Below, piece by piece: positions 1 through 12,404 of a stretch of 64,000 nucleotides of DNA. The notes under the pieces are model-generated. The model was given only the letters and a program-made list of their open reading frames with translations, had not been told where the DNA came from and searched no databases. A program made the translations under genes and the position numbers. This DNA is from Strigops habroptila (taxonomy: Eukaryota; Chordata; Aves; Psittaciformes; Psittacidae). The number at the start of each line of letters is the position of its first letter. Position 1 is the first letter of the stretch. Where the stretch lies: assembly GCF_004027225.2 (NCBI RefSeq), contig NC_044301.2, forward strand, positions 18,276,597-18,340,596, in the 5' to 3' direction.

Positions 1-1460
1 CAACATAATGAACTTCAGCATTTGGCTGCCGGTGGCCATCCTGACTCCCTCACCCCCACTGCTGAAGAAAAGATGATGAAGGCATCAAACTTCAGTTCAG
101 GTCAGCTTCATGATGGAACAGAGGGGGAAATACAGCAGAGAGGGAGTTGCAAGTGATGAGTGATCAATTCTGCTTCTGTCCAAACTCAGAGACACAGCCG
201 ACACACAAAACCAAAAGCATTTTGTACATCATGAAAGATTAAATATATTATTGTTTCAGTATGATGTAACAATCTCTGCATACAGAGATGGAAAGAAATT
301 TAAAAATTAACTTCAAGCCTAATTTTGGAAAATCTCTGCTCTCAGTAAAACCTTGACACAAAAATGTTTTGTTTTGGTTTTCAATTCTAAAAATACTTCA
401 CAGTCCACTTGCAAATACTGCGGGAATAAAAGAGAAAGGGACCCCATGTTTTGAAGTGCAAAAAATGGTAAAGGTAGCAGCAGCCAGTACCTGCTTTCCA
501 ACAGGCAGGGCCATCCATTCACCCTGAATTCTGACCACCAGATGCTACTTGTGCCACCACAGTGAAGCAGCCACTCTCCTGGCAGGTCAAGCACATACAT
601 GGATGCATGAAGGAGCTGCAAGCTGCACAGACTGACCAGCTTGCCACTGCAGGAAACCCAAGTGGGCAAGATGAGCTCATCCTCCAGAGGAACAAAGTGC
701 TGTCTGAGTGGATTTGCACCTGCAGGGCAGTGAGGATGTCCAGCCGACCCAAAAGAGGCCTCCTCTGCATCAGCCCACAGAGTATGCCCATGGAGAAGTC
801 AGCTCCAAGTGGCATTAGGCTCCTTCTCTCTGCAGTGCACAGCCCAAGAGCCAGTGATTCATCCCCTCAAATATTTGCTTACAGCCAACCATAATACTGC
901 CTCATGATGGAAATTGCCTTTCCTTTCCATGAAATGGGAGTGCAATGCCAAGCAAACAAAAAGAACCTCACACACATAAATAAATAGAGAAGGTTTCAGC
1001 CACCAGAACCACTTTTCCAGCTTCTGCCACTGTTACAAGAGTAAGACCAACAATTTCTCCTCTCAAGAGCAGAGTAACACAGGAACTCAGTCAGCAAACC
1101 ACACAGTGAAGCTGACAGCTTTTCAAATGCAAAACAGTTTTGGGCAGCAGCTTCCTATTAAAAAGATAAAATAATTACAAATATTTCCTCAGTATTTCTT
1201 TCCCAAAGACACGATGCTCCTAAAAGGGCAGAAGAGATGGAAATACTTGTGATGCCAGTGGATGAAAAGTTCAAACTACCACAAGAAGGAAATACAGCTG
1301 ATGAATTGCTGCAAGATAATTGACTTCAATACAGGAATGAGAGGGGGAAGAAGCCTGGTTGCAAATACAAGCTTTTATAACATGGAGAGGATATCAGGGT
1401 GGAAATGACTGGGGTAGGGGACGAAAACCAAGAATTTCCAATAAAATAAATACAATTATC
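1..1460. other. Gene-free stretch
   Basis: No supported gene, RNA or repeat was recognised. Open frames here are short, overlap on both strands and resemble no known protein. If RSPRY1 lies to the left, as in human, this could be intron of that gene, but no exon was seen. Confidence 0.5.
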
Positions 1461-2228
1461 ACAGAACCATAGAATCCGAGAGTGGTTTAGGTTGAAAAGG
1501 ACCTTAAAGCTCATCCAGTTTCAACCCTCTGCCATGGGCAAGGACACCTTCCACTAGACCAGGTTGCTCCAAGCCCTGTGCAACCTGGCCTTGAACACTG
1601 CCAGGGATGGGGCAGCCACAGCTTCTCTGGGCACCCTGTGCCAGCGCCTCAGCACCCTCACAGGGAAGAACTTCTGCCTAAGAGCTCATCTCAATCTCCC
1701 CTCTGGCAGGTTAAAGCCATTCCCCCTTATCCTGTCCCTACAGGCCCTTGTCCAAAGCCCCTCTCCAGGTTTCTTGTAGCCCCTTTAGGCACTGGAAGCT
1801 GCTCTAAGGTCTCCCCAGAGCCTTCTCTTCTCCAAGCTGAACCAGCCCAGCTCTCTCAGCCTGGCTCCAGAGCAGAGCTGCTCCAGCCCTCGCAGCATCT
1901 CCATCGCCTCCTCTGGACTCGCTCCAACAGCTCCACGTCCCTCTTGTGCTGTTGCCCCAGAGCTGGAGCAGGACTGCAGGGGGGGTCTCCCCATAGCACA
2001 GTAGAGGGGGAGAATCCACTCCCTCGACCTGCTGCTCACGCTCTGGGAGTGCAGCCCAGCACACCGGGGGGGAGGGTTCTGGGCTCCAGCGTACACTGAA
2101 GCCAGGTCATGGGGAGCTTCTTGTCACCCAACACCCCCAAGTCCTTCTCAGAGCTGCTCCATCCAGTCTCCCTCAGCCTGTGTTTGTGCCTGGGATTGCC
2201 CCGACCCAGGGGCAAGACCTTGCAATTA
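1461..2228 (-). mobile_element. CR1 LINE, 3' fragment
   Basis: Read on the minus strand this is the end of CR1 ORF2 plus 3' UTR. The translated stretch contains RLRELG and [12 protein letters not shown], as in the longer CR1 at 8828-11705. The CR1 3' terminus lies at the left (minus strand ATTCTATGG). It is 5'-truncated near the segment equivalent to the region just after the RT core, and its frame is broken. Confidence 0.9.
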
Positions 2229-2865
2229 TAATGTGAAATTAAGACTTTCTCAGAAGATCACATTGAGATCAACTGTAAGGCTTGTGCAACTTAAGAGAAA
2301 TAACTACTTGGCATCCAGCATGGCTACCATGCAGCACACGTGTAAGTGGACCACAGCCTTCAGGAGGAGCAAGTAAATGCTGTGCCAGTCCTTGTGCATG
2401 CAGTAACCAAGCACTGGATTGTGTAATTGGAAGCAAACCCCTAATTCAACTCTATTTCTTTTAATATATCCTGGAGAGTCAGAGCTAGTGTAAAAACCTC
2501 AATGGGAGACAGCATTTACTGGTGTGCAGTGTGTCACCATCTGATGGACAAAGCCATTACCACAGTCATTTGTTCTCTTGCTGTAGTCAGAGCACCCTAA
2601 ACCAAAAGCAGACTGACCATGCCTGTTCCACAAAAAGGTAAAGAGACTGATCACGTCTGGAAAGTTTCCAGCTTCTGCCAAGGTACTTGTCAGTGAAACC
2701 CCCCAGGGGTGTGCACGGCTTATGCTTAAATTGGGCTTTAACCCTACAGTCTCCTCTAGGCAATTTTAGCATGGTCAGAAACACTGAGTAGCTGATCTCT
2801 CATTTGACTTGATGTAACAAAAAGGAAGAAGACACAGTAGACACTAAGTACCACCACAGTAGTTT
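2229..2865. other. Gene-free stretch
   Basis: Unique-looking sequence between two CR1 fragments; nothing supported. Confidence 0.45.
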
Positions 2866-3077
2866 CTTTCCCATGAAGGTGGTGAGGCCCTGGCACAGGC
2901 TGCCCAGAGAAGCTGTGGCTGCCCCATCCCTGGCAGTGTTCAAGGCCAGGTTGGACACAGGGGCTTGGAGCAACCTGCTCTAGTGGAAGGTGTCCCTGCC
3001 CATGGCAGGGGGTTGGAACTGGATGAGCTTTAAGGTCCCTTCCAACCCAACCCAGTCTAGGATTCTGTGATTCTTTT
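2866..3077 (+). mobile_element. CR1 LINE, 3' end fragment
   Basis: About 210 bp of the CR1 3' terminal region. It holds the segment equivalent to 'GLPREVV...FKARLD', then CATGGCAGGGGGTTGGAAC and GGTCCCTTCCAACC, and finishes in GATTCTGTGATTC. It is strongly 5'-truncated. Confidence 0.9.
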
Positions 3078-4171
3078 TATGTAGACTCATTGTGAAAGGC
3101 AGAGTTTATCATCATTGGACTATTTTGTCTTTTTACTTCCCTTAAATCTGTTTATTAAACTGGTACAGGAATGCTAAAATTGCAACATCAATTTAAAGTG
3201 AACTTTACTTTCTCACTTAAACTGGTATCTCCAAAGTAGGCCTAGTAAAGAGACTCCTGTCCTGGCCAGGTTTTCCCTTACCTCTGGCTACAGACACACC
3301 CATGCTCAGGGCTCCTCAGGCACCAGAGACTATTCTGCTACAGCTCTTTCTGAAGAAGAAACTGAAGCAGTTACCACCTTTTAAGCTTCTCCATCTCAGA
3401 TGTCCTAATTTGTCACCTCACAATTATTTAGGTGGAACTGTCCTTTGTACCCCAGCTTCACTTTATATCTAAGTCACCCATTCAATGGTGGTATCAATCA
3501 TGCTTCCTGGTTCTCATCTCCCCAGGCTGTGGACAGTCATTACATTTCTTTTCAGAGACAAAGCTTGATGTTATGCTTTGAGGCAGATGACTACGCTTCT
3601 GAGATAAGGATCTTTTAACCAGATAGATAGTTGCACCTGATAGCTCCAGTGCAGCTGAACAAGAGTTGCCTCCAGCAGGCTGACGTGGTGTGGCAGAGCT
3701 GTACGATCCCAGCAGTTGCCCAAGGAGCAGAATATAACGCACTGCTTCAGAAGTGGCAGGAGGATAAGGATAATGCCCTGCAGATGGCGGGGAACACTAA
3801 TCCTACAGCCTTAAGATATACAAGGCATGTGGAATAAAATTGATAAGCTATACCATATTCAGTTTTGGCACATTCATTTGGAGGCTTAAAAATAAATCCT
3901 TTGAGACAAGGAAGTACAAATCTTTTAAATTCAGTTAGGCTTTGTGGCCTTGTAATAGATGACATTGAAAAAGTAGGATATTGTAATAGATGACAGTGAG
4001 AAAGTATCTTGGGTAAATGTTTTACGATGACCAGCCAGAACTGGACTAGTGGTAGATGGCTTGATGACAGGACTTTCCAAACTTGAAGTTCGGCCAAAGG
4101 ACAAGGTGATGAAGAAAAAGAAGATGATGAAGAAACGACCACCAGGGGTCCCAAAGACCACTACCATAATA
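3078..4171. other. Gene-free stretch
   Basis: No gene supported. Several open frames of 68-135 codons overlap on opposite strands without recognisable motifs. The right end may be internal sequence of an old ERV preceding the LTR-like segment at 4172. Confidence 0.35.
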
Positions 4172-4425
4172 GAGTGTGCATGCGGGAAGAATGTTCTAGA
4201 AATGTGATGTCATGTATAAGCAACTTCATAAATATGCATATAATGTAATGAATATGTATAATTAACAACGATATAATCACAGTTTGATGCTCGGACAGGA
4301 CACGCTAGGAGGAGCTATCCCCCGTGTTCCCCAGTGCTGCAACAAAGAATACCTGCTTGTCAACTTAAAACTTTGTTGGCGAGTTCTTAACGTGTTCTAC
4401 GAATCATCCTTCAATTAATTCAAGT
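4172..4425 (+). repeat. Possible old LTR fragment
   Basis: A TG-starting segment with an AT-rich body (TATAAGCAAC, AAATATGCATATAATG) and a 3' part reading CAACAAAGAATACCTGCTTG then AACTTTGTTGGCGAGTTC. This resembles the R-U5 end of avian class III LTRs. No target duplication or second LTR was found, so both boundaries are approximate. Confidence 0.35.
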
Positions 4426-6334
4426 TAATCTTCCTTGCTGCCCTGAAAGTTGCAGACCTTAACAATAAATTAATTAGCTAAATTTTGACAAAAGAATTCC
4501 CCGATATCAGCATTCAAAATTTAAGGGGAAAAAAAATACCAAGAAATTTCAGGACAGTGCTGTGAAGAAAGCGTGGACTCTTTGGGTACCAAAGAGAGGT
4601 GTAGAATTGCAAAGAAACACCACAAACAACGCATTGGTTTTTAAGCTTTTTCTAGTAAATTTAAATAATAGTCTGTTTCAGAAAGGATAAGGCTTTACCT
4701 ATATTACTTACTCAGAAACCAATGAAAGTTCTCAAATTACGGGGAGATCAACAAACTGCAGTAATACATACTTAAAGCGCCTCATGTTAATAAAATATAA
4801 ACCACAAAAGCATTTTGGAGGGACAAATCAAGAGATTGAGCAGCTCAGTCACACAGGGTAGTCCTGTTGTGGAAACTAGATCTTGGGCTGGCAACTGAGT
4901 AATCATCCCGTGAGCTACAGAAAGATGCTACAAACAGGGTGTGCTAGAAGCAAGAACAGTTCCTTGTCAGCAAACCACCAGCTTCACGTAACTAAGCCAG
5001 CAGTGACAACCCAGAGTTGTGCTGTTTCTTGTCTGTAAACTAATCTTAGTGCTTTTGTTTCTTCTAAGTCAGAGCTGGGCTTGTTTTCAAAGGAAGTCAG
5101 GTACAGAACTACTCTGCAGAAGGCAGAACAGTTTCCCGCTGTAGACCACAGAGAGGAGCCCCGCTACACAGCACGACTAAGTTATTATGAGTGCATAAAA
5201 CACTGAGAACAGTTTTGAATGTGTGAAAGATTTTGATAACATTGCTGAAAAATTCAGTGATGCCTCTGTTGGAAGCTTGCATTTTCGGCTGTTTGACAAC
5301 TGCCTCGGAGAGCAGAGCACAGAGCAGACAACGTCTAGACCCTCCTATTCTCAGCCTCACCAAATTTGTCACTTTGTGACAATGGTTCTCTCTAACATAA
5401 AAAAAACCTAACAAGTGCAGCAGAAAACAGGCTGAAGAAAGCTCCCCTTCTTGATTAACTGAAGCAGCACTGGAGGATGGCCCAATCAGTTGGTGGCTGT
5501 AGCTGAAAGCCAGAGTTGTGACCTTCATTGCTGGCCATGGAAAGCTGGCAGCTCTTTGCTAGCCTAAGTTCAGGACTTCAGCAGAGCAGAAGACATCCTT
5601 CTGATTCTCTTTCCTCCTGTAAGTGGATATGGTGACAGCCACTCAAGAGACGGTCATCTGAGTCAGATATAACGTGTAGGTCACTAAGTTAGCAAACCTA
5701 CCTCAGAGGCACTCAAGGAAAGCATGATCCCTGATCTGTCTGGGGCATCCAGAACTGAAGTCTAATGAAGTTGATGCACAGCTCTGGGCAGGTCACTGGA
5801 ACCCCTTATCTCACCTATTCAAAAAAAAAGAAAAGAAAAAAAAACCAAACACAACCCCATAAAAAATAAAAACAAACAAACAAACAAACAAAACCCACCA
5901 TAAACAATCCCATGCAAGACCCCAGCTTTGTTTCTCCCCATTTGTCTCTTCAGGTTCTTTCTCAAGGACCCTTTCTCTCTGCCCTGCTACAAGTCTACCA
6001 GGAAAACATACTGCAGGAGATCCTGATGGGGAGTAGGTTAGGGGGTTAGGAAGGGGGATGAAAATAAATGTGTATGTGTTTCATCATAGTCTAAAAAAAG
6101 AGCTTAAACAAGAGCGTGTACCCATTGAGCTTGTCATCACTGCAGACCAAAAAAAGGCAGAAAGCACAACACAATTTAAGCAGCTTTCAAAAAGCTGTAA
6201 TTACATAAAGAACACAAAGTCACCAGCACATGGGACTTCTAAATAACTCTGAGAAACTTCAGAATTAAGATTAAATTGTTTTGATAATTACACTTAGATA
6301 CTACTTCGCTAAGTGTTCCCGAGGGGTAAAGATC
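4426..6334. other. Gene-free stretch with A-rich simple repeat
   Basis: No gene recognised. An A-rich (AAACA)n-like tract lies at about 5821-5892. Short open frames are unsupported. Confidence 0.45.
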
Positions 6335-6947
6335 TGTCCTGGGTTCAGCTATAGCAGTCATTTTTTCTCCTTCTTATTAGCTGGTGCAGTGCTGGTTTTT
6401 TTAACTTTCAGCCTGGGGACAACACTGATAACGCTGATGTTTTTAGTTGTTGCTAAGTAGCGTTTACTTTGACCAAGGACTTTCTCAGTCTCATGCTCTG
6501 CCAGGGAGGAGGGGAAGCCAGGAGGAAGCAGAGACAGGACACCTGACCCAAACTACCAAAGGGGTATTCCATATAACAGCATGTCATGACCAGTATATAA
6601 ACTGGGGGGAGTTACCCAGAAGGCCCAGATCACTGCTCGGGTTGGGCTGGGTATTGGTCTGCAGGTGATGAGCAATTGTATTTAGCATCACTTGTGTTGA
6701 TTATTTCCTTTTCCTTTTCTCCTTTTAGTTTTACATTCTCTCCCCTTATCATTATTATTACTGGTTGTAGTAATAGTGGTAGTTTTGTATTATACCTTAG
6801 TTACTGGACTGTTCTTATCTCAACCCGTGGGAGTTACATTCTTTCGATTCTCCTCCCCATGGCTACAGAAGCAGGAGGGGGAAGAAGGAGGGGAGTGAGT
6901 GAGCGGCTGCATGGTTCCGAGTTACCAACTGGGCTTAAACCATGACA
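6335..6947 (+). repeat. 5' LTR of ERV copy A
   Basis: Starts TGTCCTGGGTTCAGC and ends CATGACA. A TATA box lies in CAGTATATAAACTGG (about 6592-6606). At about 613 bp it is longer than sister LTRs (about 565 bp), mainly because of an extra pyrimidine-rich stretch around 6700-6730. Confidence 0.9.
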
Positions 6948-6955
6948 GTTCCTTG

Positions 6956-6973
6956 TGGTGCCCAACATGGGGC
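6956..6973 (+). promoter_or_regulatory. Primer binding site of ERV copy A
   Basis: TGGTGCCCAACATGGGGC lies 8 bases after the LTR end. It is closest to the tRNA-Lys1,2 complement known from HERV-K-type viruses, with two mismatches. The equivalent site in copy B is GGCACCCAATGTGGGGC. Confidence 0.6.
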
Positions 6974-7361
6974 ATGAAGGGTTGAAATAACAACAGATCT
7001 GACCAGAGTGTGTCTAATCATTTTGTGATAAGCATTCATTGTTTCAGATTAATAGTCACTCGTCACAATGTTGATTTCTTGGCTCTCACAGTTGTTGCAC
7101 TTGATCTCAAAGTTTCAGCATGTCGTACCTTACTTAGAGCCAGGACTTGCTGTTTTAGTGTTTATCGGCTGGGGGGCCTGGGCTAAGGTTCTTGGTTTAC
7201 TGTACTTCAAAGCAATGACTTGTAATACAATAGAATCATTGATCATGAAAGTGGTATGGCTTGCGTTCCCAGTGTGGTCATCACCTGTATACTTTGGGAG
7301 GCATATAATGGAATTTCTCAGCAATTGCATATCTTTTTCTTTCTCCTGAGGGGGTCAACCT

Positions 7362-8827
7362 ATGAAGGAGGCATTCCCTTACACCCCCCGTTCCCCCACC
7401 AGGCTATTTACAAGAGCAGTTGAGAGTTCTGAAGGTTTTGGATGGCCTTTGAATACCCTTGAGACCTGCCTGCTGATTGTGCTGGGGATCAGCATGTTGG
7501 CAAACATACGGAGTGTGTTTCACCCACAGCCATCCGGCCCTGGGAACACCCTGTTTTGTCTGCTCTCGAAAGTTAAGCAGTATCGGGTTCAAGTCTGGTC
7601 TAGGGTTAGACGACGATATAGGAGGACCACCAGGAGATTCTCCCTGAGGCTGGACAGTCATGAGTGGCAGCGTGTATGGGATAGTATGGGCAAGTATCTA
7701 GGCCAGTGGGCCCCTCCAGTGCTTTGGAACTTCACCACTGAACAAGTGCAACATCCGGAAAAACTAGTAAAACACTTAAACAAGGTGTGCTGTCGTCCTG
7801 GTTATACCAGAGAGGAACAACTTGCTGCAACGTGCTGGGGCTTGGCCTATGCCTACAGAGCCCTGCTCAACACTATCCAGCACCTTCAAAGGGAAAAAAA
7901 TGTCTCTGGATCTGACGGCAAAGCAACAGACAACGCAGCTACTCCAACTACAAGCACAGCAGCTACTCAAACCCTGACAGCAACAGACAATGCAGCTGTT
8001 GGTGTTACTCAACCCCCAAGCACAACAGCTGCACCAACCCTGGCAACAGACACTGCAGCCACTCTAACCACAGTGACAAACACTGCAGCTAAACCAAATG
8101 GCCAATTTGTGACAATATCTGTTGCCCCTGTAAGCAAAAGCAAATGAGAGGCACAAAGAGCAACCCCTGCAGTGAAGAAAGATGAAGTCCCAATGCAATT
8201 ACTACACGGAACAGCATCTGAACAAGAGTTACTACTACATGAATCAGAAGAAGAGGAAGAAGAAGAAGATGTCACTTCCCGACCCCGGACCTCAACCGAA
8301 CTGCGGAATATGCGAAAAGATTTCAGCCGTCTTCCAGGGGAGCACACTGTCACCTGGTTGCTCCGATGCTGGGACAATGGGGCCGATGGTCACGAACTAG
8401 AAGGTAGGGAAGCCAAGCAGCTGGGATCATTTGCTACGGAAAGAGGAATTGACAAAGCAATTGCAAAAGAGAAGCAAGCCCTCAGCCTTTGGAGGCAGCC
8501 CTTGGCAGCTGTGAAGGAAAGGTTTCCCTATAATGACAATATTATAAGTCGCTCAGCCAACTGGACCACAACAGAGAGAGGCATCCAGCCCCTGAAGGAA
8601 TCAGCCATTACAGAGATGATCTATTGTAGGCCGGATGCCAGGAATGCATCCGTAGACCCAGATGAAATTGAATGTACACGACCCATGTGGCAGAAACTTA
8701 CAAGGAGTGCGCCATCATCATATGCCCACTCATTGGCATCAATGACCTGGAATGACGTAGCACCACCAACAGTGGATGAAGTGACTTCTCAACTCCAAGA
8801 GTTCGAAGACAATCTCACCCCTTCCAT
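7362..8827 (+). pseudogene. ERV gag, copy A (interrupted)
   Basis: Gag-like open frame beginning at ATG 7362. A hydrophobic stretch sits near residues 33-48 (LETCLLIVLGISMLANI). A basic patch near residue 83 (RVRRRYRRTTRR) and a WQRVWDSMGKYLGQW segment are followed by a long Thr/Ala/Pro repeat (about residues 190-250) and an acidic run (EEEEEEED). A TGA at 8145-8147 stops the frame, but the same frame continues to 8827. Copy B has CAA at this position, so the stop is a mutation. The CR1 cuts the gene in the segment NLTPSI. No CCHC zinc knuckle is visible, unlike orthoretroviral Gag; the matching part of copies B and C also lacks one. Confidence 0.75.
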
Positions 8828-11705
8828 AATGTATAGAGTCTTAGGTGCCTCTATACAAATGCCCGTAGTATGGGGAACAAGCAAGAGGAATTAGAGATGT
8901 GTGCAAGGCTACGGGAATATGATGTCATTGGTATCACAGAAACATGGTGGGATGGCTCCTATGACTGGAGTGTCGGAATGGAAGGTTACAGGCTGTTTAG
9001 AAAAGACAGGCCAGGCAGACGGGGAGGGGGCGTTGCTATCTATGTCAGTGATAGGCTAGAGAGTATGGAACTCTGTCTGGGGACAGGTGATGAGGTAACA
9101 GAGTGTTTGTGGGTCAGGATCAAAGGGAAAACAGCAATGGGGGACATTATGGTGGGGATCTGTTACAGGCCGCCTGATCAAGAGGACTCTGTGGATGAAG
9201 CGCTCTACAGACAGATAGGAACAGCCTCACGCTCGCAGGCCCTTGTCCTCATGGGGGACTTCAACCATCCTGACATCTGTTGGAGGGACGGTACGGCCTG
9301 GCACAAGCAACCCAGGAGGTTCCTCGATCGCGTGGAAGACAACTTCCTCTTTCAAGCAATAGAGGAGCCGACAAGGAGAGGTGCCATGCTTGACCTCGTG
9401 CTCACCAACAGGGAGGGACTGGTTGGAAATGTGATGCTCCAGGGCAGCCTTGGCTGAAGTGATCACGAGATGGTTGAGTTTGAGATCCTCAGGACAGTGA
9501 GAAGAGCATGCAGCAAGCTCCCTGCCCTGGACTTCAAGAGAGCAGACTTTGGCCTCTTCAGGAACCTGCTTAATAAGGTTTCATGGGATATAGTCCTAGA
9601 GGGCAGGGGGGCCCAAGACTGCTGGTCGATATTCAAGGATCACGTGCTATGTGCTCAAGAGTGTTGTATCCCGACTAGAAGAAAGTGCAGCAGGAGGGCC
9701 AGGAGACCTCCATGGATGGACAAGGAGCTGCTGAGGAAACTTAGAGGGGAAAAAAGAAGCTTATAGAAGGTGGAAGCGAGGACAGGCGGCCTGGGAAGAA
9801 TATAGGAGCATTGCCCGGGAAGCTAGGGACCAGGTTAGGAAAGCTAAGGCCCAGCTAGAATTAAGTTTGGCAAGGGATGTGAAAGATAACAGGAAAGGAT
9901 TCTATAGGTACGTAGCAAATGAAAGACAGACTAGGGACAACATGGGCCCTCTCTGGAAGCTATCAGGAGAAGTGGCTACCATGGATTTGGAGAAGGCTGA
10001 GGTTCTTAATGACTTCTTTGCCTCCATCTTCACCAGCAAATGCTCTGACCACACCACGAAAGTCTTGGAAAGCAAATGCAGGGACTGTGAAAATGAAGAC
10101 CTTGGGCCCACTGTAGGAGAGGATCAGGTTCGAGACTATGTTAAGAACCTGAACGTGCACAAGTCCATGGGACCTGATGAAATCCATCCACGGGTCCTGA
10201 AGGAGCTGGCGAATGAAGTTCCTAAGCCACTGTCCATCATATTCGAAAAATCCTGGCAGTCAGGTGAAGTTCCCGATGACTGGAAGAAGGGTAATATAAC
10301 CCCCATTTTCAAGAAGGGGAAGGTGGAAGACCCAGGGAACTACAGACCAGTCAGTCTCACCTCTGTGCCTGGCAAAATCTTGGAACAGATTCTCCTGGAA
10401 AACATGCTAAGGCACATGAAAAACAACGAGGTGGTTGGTGACAGCCAACATGGCTTCACTAAGGGGAAATCCTGCCTGACCAATTTGGTGGCCTTCTATG
10501 ATGGAGCCACGGAACTGATGGACAGGGGCAGAGCAGTTGACGTCATCTACCTGGACTTGTGCAAAGCATTCGACACTGTCCCGCATGACATCCTTGTCTC
10601 TAAATTGGAGAGACATCAATTTGACAGATGGACCACTCGGTGGATAAAAAACTGGCTCGATGGCCGCACGCAAAGAGTTGAGGTAAATGGCTCGATGTCC
10701 AGTTGGAAACCTGTAATGAGTGGTGTCCCTCAGGAATTGGTGTTGGGACTGGTCCTGTTCAACATCTTTGTCAGCGACATGGATGGTGGGATTGAGTGCG
10801 CCCTCAGCAAGTTTGCTGACGACACTAAGCTGCGTGGTTCGGTTGATACGCTGGAGGGAAGGGATGCCATCCAGAGGGACCTTGACATGCTTGTGAGGTG
10901 GGCTGATGCCAACCTTATGAAGTTTAACCAAGCCAAGTGTAAGGTCCTACACCTGGGTCGGGGCAATGCCAGGCACTGCTACAGGTTGGGCAGAGAAGAG
11001 ATTCAGAGCAGCCCTGCAGAGAAGGACTTGGGGGTGTTGGTTGACGAGAAGCTTAACATGAGCCGGCAGTGTGCGCTCGCAGCCCAGAAAACCAACTGTA
11101 TCCTGGGCTGCATCATAAGAAGCGTGACCAGCAGGTCAAAGGAGGTGATCCTGCCCCTCTACTCTGCTCTTGTGAGACCTCACTTGGAGTACTGCGTACA
11201 GTTCTGGTGTCCTCAACATAAAAAGGACATGGAGCTGTTGGAGCGAGTCCAGAGGAGGGCCACGAGGATGATAAGAGGGCTGGAGCACCTCCCGTATGAA
11301 GACAGGCTGAGAGAGTTGGGGCTGTTCAGCCTGGAGAAGAGAAGGCTGCGTGGAGACCTCAGAGCAGCCTTCCAGTATCTGAAGGGGGTCTATAAGGATG
11401 CTGGGGAGGGACTCTTCCTTAGGGACTGTAGTGGTAGGACAAGGGGTAATGGCTTCAAACTTAAACAGGGGAAGTTTAGATTAGATATAAGGAAGAAGTT
11501 CTTTACAGTGAGGGTGGTGAAGCACTGGAATGGGTTGCCCAGGGAGGTTGTGGATGCTCCATCCCTGCCGGTGTTCAAGGGCAGGTTGGACAGAGCCTTG
11601 GACCACGTGGTTTAGGGCAAGGTGTCCCTGCCCATGGCAGGGGGGTTGGAACTAGATGATCTTAAGGTCCTTTCCAACCCTTACGATTCTATGATTCTAT
11701 GATTC
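8828..11705 (+). mobile_element. CR1 LINE, nearly full ORF2, inserted in ERV A
   Basis: A 2.9-kb CR1, 5'-truncated near the start of the endonuclease domain and ending in GATTCTATGATTC. The flanking ERV gag reads across it (ccttccat on the left, cagctgtggaaaaac on the right), with about 5 bases of the target lost and no target duplication. That is usual for CR1. It is the longest CR1 here. Confidence 0.95.
8870..11615 (+). pseudogene. CR1 ORF2: endonuclease and reverse transcriptase, two lesions
   Basis: The ORF2 polyprotein nicks DNA and copies CR1 RNA at the nick. Three open pieces are seen: 8870-9457, 9470-9766 and 9867-11615. The first has APE-type endonuclease motifs (ITETWWD, VLMGDFNHPD) and runs into SDHEMVEF after a TGA at 9455-9457, in the same frame. 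A frameshift lies between about 9745 and 9867, near an A-run. The third piece is a 582-codon reverse transcriptase with PISGP-like region [30 protein letters not shown] and the catalytic FADDTKL. The C-terminal part carries [15 protein letters not shown]. Only two simple lesions separate it from an open frame, so the copy is fairly young. Confidence 0.9.
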
Positions 11706-11720
11706 CAGCTGTGGAAAAAC

Positions 11721-12404
11721 AGAACAACTCACCCATTGGTCAATTATGATATTTTTTTAATCCTTCACTCCAGGACTGATACATTGACCAGAGTTTGTGT
11801 GCAAACACACACATCATTCTTCACTCATCATTAGGTGAATATTTTTCAAAGCATTGAGGAATTCTAAGCTTTCTGCATGCCACCAGAGAGCTTTGCTTTT
11901 ATATACAAATGAGCATCAGTATACCTGCTGGGTTTTCCTTTTCCAGTATCACTTTCTAGCATGTCCTAGTGTCTAGAAGAACATGTAAAATACACACAAA
12001 TTGCCCAGCCTTTCAGCACGTGGTTCATCGGTTGTCCTCTAACCTGTGTTTCAAGCTATATTAATATCAGTTTGTGCATGTGCACTGAAGCAAGCAATCC
12101 CAAAAGCTACACCAGTACTTCACAATGTCCTCAGCTCTTGTCCTTCTCCTCGTGCCTAGCAAAACATCAAGATATTCAGAAACTTACAGCAAGAGCAAAG
12201 TGTTTCCTATGGCAAAAGCAGCCTTAGAAAGGGAGAAAAATAACTACAGTTGCAAGTGTCTTACATCTTTCCCCTTGGGAGAAGATGCATGCATCAGGTA
12301 ACAGATGGATTTCTTGTCGCTGATCATGGTGACCTGCTGAACCCCCACTAATAAGCACACATTAACAATGAGGCATCCCAGACTTTGAAATGTCAGGTAT
12401 CATC
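11721..12404. other. Gene-free stretch
   Basis: Starts where ERV A similarity ends. AT-rich unique-looking DNA; nothing supported. Confidence 0.45.

Larger units (their letters stand above)
6335..11720 (+). mobile_element. ERV copy A, truncated, with CR1 inside
   Basis: A 5' LTR (6335-6947), primer binding site and gag are present. Gag is cut at 8827 by a CR1. After the CR1, gag resumes for only 15 bases (11706-11720, encoding AAVEK), then similarity to copies B and C stops. The pro-pol genes and 3' LTR are gone, so the element was truncated as well as interrupted. Same family as copies B, C and E. Confidence 0.85.

Noticed and set aside
562..894. 110-codon plus-strand open frame
   Set aside because: No recognisable motif, overlapped by two minus-strand frames and not flanked by convincing splice sites.
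3747..4154. 135-codon minus-strand open frame (Ser/Phe-rich)
   Set aside because: The complement of A/G-rich sequence; low complexity and no known similarity.
10407..10931. 174-codon minus-strand open frame, repeated at 36671-37195
   Set aside because: The antisense shadow of CR1 reverse transcriptase. It recurs only because CR1 recurs.
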